A stretch of DNA of 64,000 nucleotides from Salibaculum griseiflavum (lineage in GTDB: Bacteria; Pseudomonadota; Alphaproteobacteria; Rhodobacterales; Rhodobacteraceae): the NCBI RefSeq assembly GCF_003129565.1, contig NZ_QETF01000020.1, positions 1 to 64,000 of the forward strand, read 5' to 3'. Below, one piece after another: positions 58,841 through 64,000 of the stretch (its first letter is position 1; every line of letters starts with the position of its first letter). Both the position numbers and the translations under genes were made by a program. The notes beneath the pieces were generated by a model. The model was not told where the DNA came from. It ran no database searches and saw only the letters and a program-made list of their open reading frames with translations.

Positions 58841-60360
58841 TGGTCTCCTTCCTGTCCCGTCGCCCGCTCTTCGTCCTGCTGATGGGGCTGGGTGCGCTGG
58901 CGATGATCGTGCCGGCCGCCCATGCGGCGGTGGTCGAAGACTTCGTTTCGATGCGGGTGTTCTTCTACGGCTTCCTGCTGTTCTTCGTGATCACGCTTTT
59001 CGTGGCGTTGGCCACCGACGGACGCAAGCCGCGTTTCGGGTTGCGTGGGTTGCTCGTCACCTTGCTGGCGGCCTTTGTATTCCTGCCGATCATGCTGGCC
59101 CTGCCCATGGTCGAGGCGGTATCGGGCACGCGGCTTCTCGATGCCTGGTTCGAGATGGTGTCGAGCTTCACCACCACGGGGGCGACCCTGTTCGACAATC
59201 CCCGCGACTTGCCGCGTTCGGTGCACCTGTGGCGGGCGCTGGTCGGCTGGCTTGGCGGCCTGCTGATGTGGATTGCGGCCATGGCCGTGCTGTCGCCGCT
59301 GAACCTTGGGGGCTTCGAGGTCTATCAGCAGATCGGCAGCGGGACGGGCCAGGATCGCTATGCCCAGATCGGGCCAGACGCCGAACCGGCAGAGCGGCTC
59401 GCCCGTTACATCCTGCGCTTCGTGCCGCTATACGCGGGCCTGACCCTGCTGTTGTGGATCGGCCTTTCGGTGGCCGGAGAGGTGCCTTTCGTGGCGCTGT
59501 GTCATGCGATGGCAGTGATGTCGACCTCGGGGATTTCGCCGGTCGGGGGGATCTATTTCTCGTCCGCCGGTATCGCGGGCGAAATGATGATCGCGCTGTT
59601 CCTGATCTTCGCCCTGTCGCATCTGACCTTCACGCGCGCGCCGGGCGAGGACCCTAAATCGGTCATCACCCGCGACCCGGAATTGCGCTTTGGCCTTTCG
59701 CTGGTGGGGCTGTTGTCCCTCGCGCTGTTGGCGCGGCATGTCTTCGAACTGGGAACCGAGGGCGTGGACAATAGCCTGTCCACGGCGCTGATGGCGGCAT
59801 GGGGCGGCTTCTTCACCATCCTGTCCTTCATGACCACCGCGGGCTTCGAATCCTCGGGATGGACCGTGGCGCAAAGCTGGTCGGGACTTAGCACCCCCGG
59901 GCTGATGCTGGTCGGCCTCGCGGTGATCGGCGGCGGCGTGGCGACGACGGCCGGGGGCATCAAGCTCTTGCGGGTCTATGCGCTCTACAAGCATTCGCAG
60001 CGCGAATTGCAGCGTCTGGTGCACCCGTCCTCTGTCGCCGGGGCCGGGGCGACGGCACGGCGGATCCGTCGCCAGGGTGCACAGATCGCCTGGATCTTCT
60101 TCATGATCTTCGCGATTTCCATCGCCGGTGTCATGGTGCTGCTGGCCGCAACTGGTGTGCAGTTCGAAACTGCCATGGTGCTCGCCGTTTCTGCCCTGTC
60201 CACGACGGGACCACTGGCCGTGGTGGGGGCCGAGGACCCCATTTCCTATGCCGGGCTGACCGACCTGTCAAAGGTCGTGCTGGCCTTCGCCATGATCCTG
60301 GGCCGGCTCGAGGCGCTGGCCATCATCGCATTGCTCAACCCCGAATTCTGGCGCAGCTAG
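58840..60360 (+). CDS. trkH: Trk potassium transporter TrkH
   Basis: 506 residues with about ten membrane helices and four P-loop segments (for example MVSSFTTTGATLFDN and SFMTTAGFESSGWT) that line the K+ pore. It takes up K+ with TrkA gating. ATG overlaps the trkA stop. The protein ends LNPEFWRS, the usual TrkH C-terminus. hfq follows 119 bp on. Confidence 0.96.
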   Translation: MVSFLSRRPLFVLLMGLGALAMIVPAAHAAVVEDFVSMRVFFYGFLLFFVITLFVALATDGRKPRFGLRGLLVTLLAAFVFLPIMLALPMVEAVSGTRLLDAWFEMVSSFTTTGATLFDNPRDLPRSVHLWRALVGWLGGLLMWIAAMAVLSPLNLGGFEVYQQIGSGTGQDRYAQIGPDAEPAERLARYILRFVPLYAGLTLLLWIGLSVAGEVPFVALCHAMAVMSTSGISPVGGIYFSSAGIAGEMMIALFLIFALSHLTFTRAPGEDPKSVITRDPELRFGLSLVGLLSLALLARHVFELGTEGVDNSLSTALMAAWGGFFTILSFMTTAGFESSGWTVAQSWSGLSTPGLMLVGLAVIGGGVATTAGGIKLLRVYALYKHSQRELQRLVHPSSVAGAGATARRIRRQGAQIAWIFFMIFAISIAGVMVLLAATGVQFETAMVLAVSALSTTGPLAVVGAEDPISYAGLTDLSKVVLAFAMILGRLEALAIIALLNPEFWRS

Positions 60361-60479
60361 GCAACGCCTGCACAGTGGCTTGAATTTGGGCTGGAAACTC
60401 GCGACCACGCATTACATACTTGGGCGGAATTGAAAAAACCAAGCCGGCGCGCGGCAATAAGAACAAAGGGACAGCCAGA

Positions 60480-60713
60480 ATGGCAAGCGACAAGCAGAAC
60501 CTACAGGACGCGTTTCTCAACCATGTCCGTAAATCGAAGGTCTCGGTTACGATCTTCCTGATCAACGGCGTCAAGCTGCAAGGGATCATCACCTGGTTTG
60601 ACAGCTTCTGCGTGTTGCTACGCCGCGATGGACAGTCGCAGCTTGTTTACAAGAGCGCGATCAGCACGATCATGCCGGCCACCCCGATCAGTCTCTACGA
60701 CGGGGAAGAGTAA
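60480..60713 (+). CDS. hfq: RNA chaperone Hfq
   Basis: 77 residues, normal for alphaproteobacterial Hfq. Sm1 ([28 protein letters not shown]) and Sm2 ([11 protein letters not shown]; the usual YKHAIST His is Ser here) are present. It pairs small RNAs with mRNAs. The ATG at 60480 is the family start; an earlier frame start adds basic residues without match. hflX follows after a short duplicated junction. Confidence 0.97.
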   Translation: MASDKQNLQDAFLNHVRKSKVSVTIFLINGVKLQGIITWFDSFCVLLRRDGQSQLVYKSAISTIMPATPISLYDGEE

Positions 60714-60743
60714 TTGGGGGACGAATAATTGGGTGACGACCGG
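60714..60743 (+). repeat. 15-bp imperfect tandem duplication at the hfq-hflX junction
   Basis: TAATTGGGGGACGAA is followed at once by TAATTGGGTGACGAC (two mismatches). The first unit begins with the last bases of the hfq stop region; the second holds the TTG used as hflX start. The first copy's own TTG is closed by a TAA after four codons. Confidence 0.6.
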
Positions 60744-62000
60744 CCCATTACCCGGGGCTATGTTCTGCACCCGGATATTCGCACCGATCCCGACCGCCAC
60801 GCACCGGAACCCGCCCTGGAAGAGGCGGTATCGCTCGCCGTGGCGCTGCCTGACCTGGAGGTCGTCGGCTCGGAGATCGTGCCGCTGAACAAGGTGCATC
60901 CGGGCATGCTGTTCGGATCGGGCAAGATCGAGGAACTCAAGGCGCGCATCAAGGCCGCCAATGCCGGGCTGGTGCTGATTGACGGGCCGGTCAGCCCGGT
61001 GCAGCAACGCAACCTCGAAAAGGCACTGGATGCCAAGCTGCTGGATCGCACGGGCCTGATCCTGGAAATCTTCAGCGACCGGGCCCTAACCCGCGAAGGC
61101 GTGCTTCAGGTGGAAATGGCCGCGCTCAGCTATCAGCGCACGCGGCTGGTCCGGGCCTGGACCCACCTGGAACGGCAGCGGGGGGGCCTTGGTTTCGTGG
61201 GCGGACCCGGCGAAACCCAGATCGAGGCCGACCGCCGGGCCATCGACGACCAGCTCAATCGCCTGCGCAAGCAGTTGGCCAAGGTGGTCAAGACCCGCAG
61301 CCTGCACCGCGCCGCCCGCGCCAAGGTGCCGTTCCCGATTGTCGCGCTGGTGGGCTATACCAACGCCGGAAAATCCACTCTGTTCAACCGGCTGACCGGG
61401 GCGCAGGTCATGGCCAAGGACATGCTCTTTGCGACGCTGGACCCGACCATGCGCAAGGTCGAGCTGGAAACCGGCGACGAGGTGATCCTGTCGGACACGG
61501 TGGGCTTCATCAGCGATCTGCCGACGCAGCTCGTCGCCGCATTCCGGGCCACGCTGGAGGAGGTGCTGGAGGCCGACGTCATCGTCCATGTGCGCGACAT
61601 CAGCCATCCGGAAACCGAAAACCAGCGGGCGCAGGTCATGGCGATCCTGTCGGATCTGGGCGTGACCGGGGACACACCGATGATCGAGGTCTGGAACAAG
61701 ATCGACCTGATGCCCCCGGAAGAGGCCGCCGCCCTTCAGGCCCGCGCCGCCCGCGACCCGGACCTTTTCGTGACCTCGGCGGTGACGGGGGAGGGCCTGT
61801 CGCCGATGTTGCAGAGGGTGTCAGAGCGGCTGAGCGCCCCAAAGACGACGGAAGAGCTTTTCTTGCCCTATACCGAAGGCCGCAAGCGCGCCTGGCTGCA
61901 TGAAGAGGCCGTGGTCGATGACGAAAGACCAGGCGATGCGGGCTATCAATTGACCGTCACCTGGACCGATCGTCAGAAGGCACGGTTCGAGAAGCTGTAG
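60729..62000 (+). CDS. hflX: GTPase HflX
   Basis: 423 residues. N-terminal nucleotide-binding HflX domain (HPGMLFGSGKIEELKARI; VLIDGPVSPVQQRNLEKAL) then the G domain: G1 GYTNAGKSTLFNRL, G3 DTVGFISDLP, G4 NKID. It rescues stalled or split ribosomes. The start at TTG 60729 is inferred; no ATG gives the full N-terminus. It lies directly after hfq, the usual hfq-hflX pair. The next 190 bp are low-GC and end in an IS66 element. Confidence 0.95.
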   Translation: MGDDRPITRGYVLHPDIRTDPDRHAPEPALEEAVSLAVALPDLEVVGSEIVPLNKVHPGMLFGSGKIEELKARIKAANAGLVLIDGPVSPVQQRNLEKALDAKLLDRTGLILEIFSDRALTREGVLQVEMAALSYQRTRLVRAWTHLERQRGGLGFVGGPGETQIEADRRAIDDQLNRLRKQLAKVVKTRSLHRAARAKVPFPIVALVGYTNAGKSTLFNRLTGAQVMAKDMLFATLDPTMRKVELETGDEVILSDTVGFISDLPTQLVAAFRATLEEVLEADVIVHVRDISHPETENQRAQVMAILSDLGVTGDTPMIEVWNKIDLMPPEEAAALQARAARDPDLFVTSAVTGEGLSPMLQRVSERLSAPKTTEELFLPYTEGRKRAWLHEEAVVDDERPGDAGYQLTVTWTDRQKARFEKL

Positions 62001-62120
62001 GTGGGACGCCCGCCACCATGAACAAATATGAGCGCATGGTGGAAGGGTCAAAAATTTTCCAAGTAAGTTTGGTGCGTCTTGTTTAAGCACCGACACTAGG
62101 CCAGGTATTGGAGATTGATA

Positions 62121-62180
62121 ATGCCAATTATTTTCGCAAGACGCTTCGAAGAAGATAAGAGCACAGACGGTATACTGTAA
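62121..62180 (+). pseudogene. 5' fragment of a gene cut off by the IS66 element
   Basis: ATG at 62121 follows GGAGATTGATA (a good SD). The frame gives MPIIFARRFEEDKSTDGIL and then TAA, whose bases belong to the IS end (GTAA at 62177). So about 18 codons of an original gene survive before the insertion. The sequence is too short for family assignment. The surrounding ~120 bp are clearly lower in GC than the neighbouring genes, so the lost gene may have been acquired. Confidence 0.55.
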
Positions 62181-62192
62181 ACGGTGCGCCGA

Positions 62193-63704
62193 TCACACGG
62201 ATCTGACGTAATTCCAGGGCAGCAGCTGGTCGATATCGGTTTGTTTGTGCCCCGCGGCGATGGCTGTCAGGACGCCAGACAGATAAGCGTGTGGCTCGAT
62301 GCCATTGAGTTTGCAGGTTTCTATCAGGGACGCGATGACGGCCCAATTTTGTGCGCCTGCGTCATGACCTGCGAAGAGCGCGTTTTTGCGGCTGAGGGCG
62401 ATTGGCCGGATGGTGCGCTCAACGGTATTATTGTCGACTTCGATGCGACCGTCGTCGAGGAACAGGATTAACCCGTCCCAGTATTTGGCGATGTATTTCA
62501 GGGCCTCTCCTGTCGGCGATTTGGCTGAGACGCGTGCACGGCTTTGTGCGAGCCAAAGCTCGAATGCATCGATATTGGGTTTTGAGCGGTCCTGTCGTGC
62601 AGCAAGCCGTTGATCGGCAGGCAGGCCGCGCAGGTCTTTTTCGATGCGATAGAGCGCCTGGATTTGAGCCAAGCCTTCCTGTGCAATCGGAGCTGAGGTG
62701 GATTTGGTTACCTCATTCAGCTTGCGGCGAGCATGCGCCCAGCAATAGGCCAAGGTTACTTCCTGTGTCGGACGTTTGAGCAGGCGGTTATAGCCTGCGT
62801 ATCCATCAACCTGCAGGATGCCGCTGAAGCCTTCCAAAATAGTGTCTGCATGCTGGCCGGAACGTCCCGGCGCATAGGTGAAGGCGACACCGGGGGGATC
62901 ATCACCACCCCATGGCCTGTCATCACGGGCCAGCGCCCAGAAGTAACCTTTTTTGGTGCGTTTGCGTCCCGGGGCCAGAACCGGCGCAGGCGTTTCGTCC
63001 ATGAAGAGCTTGGTGGAGCGCTTCAGATCAGCCATAAGAGCCGCATAGACCGGGGTCAATTCGAAGGCCGACTTGCCCACCCATGCGGCCAAGGTCGAAC
63101 GATCCAGATCGATCCCTTGGCGGCTATAGATTTGCGCCTGCCTATAGAGCGGCAAGTGATCCGCATATTTTGAGACGAGCACATGGGCGAGCGTTGCCTC
63201 GGTCGGCATTCCGCCCGCAATGATGTGGGCGGGTGCCGGAGCCTGAGCGATCCCGCTTTCACAGGAGCGGCAGGCATATTTGGGACGGCGGGTGACAATC
63301 ACCCGGAACTGGGCCGGGATGATGTCCAGCCGTTCGCTGACATCTTCGCCAATGACGTGACGCGTGACGCCGCAAGCGCAGGACAGCTCAGGCTCGATGA
63401 CCACTTCCACCCGCTCCAAATGCTTGGGCAGTGACCCCCGGTTGGTCTGGCGCGGTTTTGAGGGGCGCACGGGCGCGGTGCGCTTATCGGCATCAATCTC
63501 GGCTTCCACCTGCGCGATGGCCGTCTCGATGTCTTCAAGCTCCAGCTCGTATTGGCCTGGATCAATCTTCTCGGATTTGCTCCCGAAGAGCGCCTTCTTG
63601 AAGGAGGCAACTAGGGCCTCGAGCCGGGCATTCTGATCCTGCTGCACACGGATGATCGCCTTCAACTCGGCAATGTCATTGGGTAGATCATCAGGGACAC
63701 TCAT
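62193..63704 (-). CDS. tnpC: IS66 transposase (TnpC)
   Basis: 503 residues, full length. N-terminal coiled part (AELKAIIRVQQDQNARLEALVASFKKALFGSKSEK) with leucine-zipper pattern, Cys-rich zinc motif (CACGVTRHVIG; YACRSCESG), and DDE catalytic domain with KLFMDETPAPVLAPGR, LQVDGYAGYNRLL and DGRIEVDNNTVERTIRP. The ATG at 63704 fits; an in-frame start upstream adds 44 residues overlapping tnpB. No stop or frameshift is seen, so it could be active. Confidence 0.96.
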   Translation of the reverse strand: MSVPDDLPNDIAELKAIIRVQQDQNARLEALVASFKKALFGSKSEKIDPGQYELELEDIETAIAQVEAEIDADKRTAPVRPSKPRQTNRGSLPKHLERVEVVIEPELSCACGVTRHVIGEDVSERLDIIPAQFRVIVTRRPKYACRSCESGIAQAPAPAHIIAGGMPTEATLAHVLVSKYADHLPLYRQAQIYSRQGIDLDRSTLAAWVGKSAFELTPVYAALMADLKRSTKLFMDETPAPVLAPGRKRTKKGYFWALARDDRPWGGDDPPGVAFTYAPGRSGQHADTILEGFSGILQVDGYAGYNRLLKRPTQEVTLAYCWAHARRKLNEVTKSTSAPIAQEGLAQIQALYRIEKDLRGLPADQRLAARQDRSKPNIDAFELWLAQSRARVSAKSPTGEALKYIAKYWDGLILFLDDGRIEVDNNTVERTIRPIALSRKNALFAGHDAGAQNWAVIASLIETCKLNGIEPHAYLSGVLTAIAAGHKQTDIDQLLPWNYVRSV

Positions 63705-63759
63705 GCCCGATCTCATAGCAAAACAAGGGCAGAATGACCCGCGCAAACGCCCCTGTGAG

Positions 63760-64000
63760 TCACTCCGCCGCAGAAGGTGCTGCGACCTCCAAGGGCTGCA
63801 CGCGCCGCCAATCCAAACCCGCGAACAGGGCCTCAAACTGGGCCGGTTCCAAACGCATCACCCCGTTCTTGATCGCGGGCCATTTGAAGCTGTTATCCTC
63901 CAGCCGCTTATACGCCATCACCAGCCCGCTGCCGTCCCAGTAGATCAGCTTCAGCCGATCCGCCCGCTTGGCGCGGAACACATAAACCGACCCATCAAAG
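63760..64000 (-). CDS. tnpB: IS66 Orf2 (TnpB), partial
   Basis: The 3' part of tnpB; the 5' end is outside the window. Visible residues FDGSVYVFRAKRADRLKLIYWDGSGLVMAYKRLE are the TnpB signature, followed by a diverged C-terminus. TnpB is an IS66 accessory protein needed for transposition. The stop lies 55 bp before the transposase start. Confidence 0.9.
   Translation of the reverse strand, partial: FDGSVYVFRAKRADRLKLIYWDGSGLVMAYKRLEDNSFKWPAIKNGVMRLEPAQFEALFAGLDWRRVQPLEVAAPSAAE

Larger units (their letters stand above)
62177..64000 (-). mobile_element. IS66-family element, right part (continues beyond the window)
   Basis: It contains the IS66 transposase gene (tnpC) and the start of tnpB on the minus strand. 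The end at 62177 reads GTAAACGG; IS66 elements usually end in GTAA. The adjacent 8 bp GGTATACT (62169-62176) would be the target duplication if the same bases are found at the far side, outside the window. Confidence 0.85.

Noticed and set aside
1-64000. CRISPR arrays, rRNA genes, prophage structural genes, biosynthetic gene clusters
   Set aside because: No regularly spaced repeats, rRNA sequence, phage structural proteins or multidomain synthases were seen.

Overview
The window is GC-rich chromosomal DNA from an alphaproteobacterium, most likely a member of the Rhodobacterales (Roseobacter / Paracoccaceae). The evidence is the gene content: a dusB(nifR3)-ntrB-ntrC-ntrY-ntrX-trkA-trkH-hfq-hflX cluster, NtrC and NtrX proteins without the sigma54-contact loop, a bL21 protein with a C-terminal helix-hairpin-helix domain, a ChpT phosphotransferase, an olsB-olsA pair and small Rhodobacterales-type proteins of the DUF6477/DUF6456/DUF3553 kind. 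No species can be named from this.

Layout. 1-8.1 kb looks like an accessory region that ends at the 3' end of a tRNA-Ser(CGA) gene. It holds the tail of an unidentified gene, a giant (2313 aa) Ig-like / thrombospondin-type-3-repeat surface protein whose C-terminal beta-barrel is cut short, and a small Cys/His-rich protein. 8.1-25.6 kb is housekeeping: rplU-rpmA, obg-proB-proA, chpT, ornithine-lipid synthesis (olsBA), a ThiE-like protein, trmJ, ctaA, an M32 carboxypeptidase, an enoyl-CoA hydratase, a thioesterase, a TDT/SLAC1 transporter behind a perfect FNR box, and rplM-rpsI. 25.6-38.6 kb is more metabolic and envelope-related: an acyltransferase, a LysR regulator divergent from a polyamine-type ABC transporter without a binding protein, a PagL-like lipid A deacylase, ppk2-tetR, a hydrolase, a P-loop ATPase upstream of metA, a FadL-like porin, an EamA exporter and a methyltransferase-like protein. 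38.6-50 kb holds guaA, a non-pyrrolysine MttB homologue, DUF6477 and DUF6456-type genes flanking a DnaA/CtrA-like site cluster, lipA, two c-type cytochromes with a LysR regulator, hpt, a COQ10-type START protein, and cinA-pgpA-ispDF. 50.2-62 kb is the nitrogen/potassium/RNA-chaperone run from dusB to hflX. 62.1-64 kb is the 3' part of an IS66-family element that has cut off a low-GC gene after about 18 codons.

How the genes work together. Genes are tightly packed, with many ATGA/GTGA/TGATG overlaps and convergent pairs that share stop-codon bases, so most runs are probably operons. The ntr block is a two-kinase, two-regulator set for nitrogen and redox/envelope signals, and it is followed by K+ uptake and by Hfq/HflX. 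The most interesting non-coding signals are two perfect DnaA boxes with a CtrA-like half-site pair at 42301-42375, a perfect FNR box at 23495-23508, and a 64-nt inverted intergenic repeat at 22141 and 30746.
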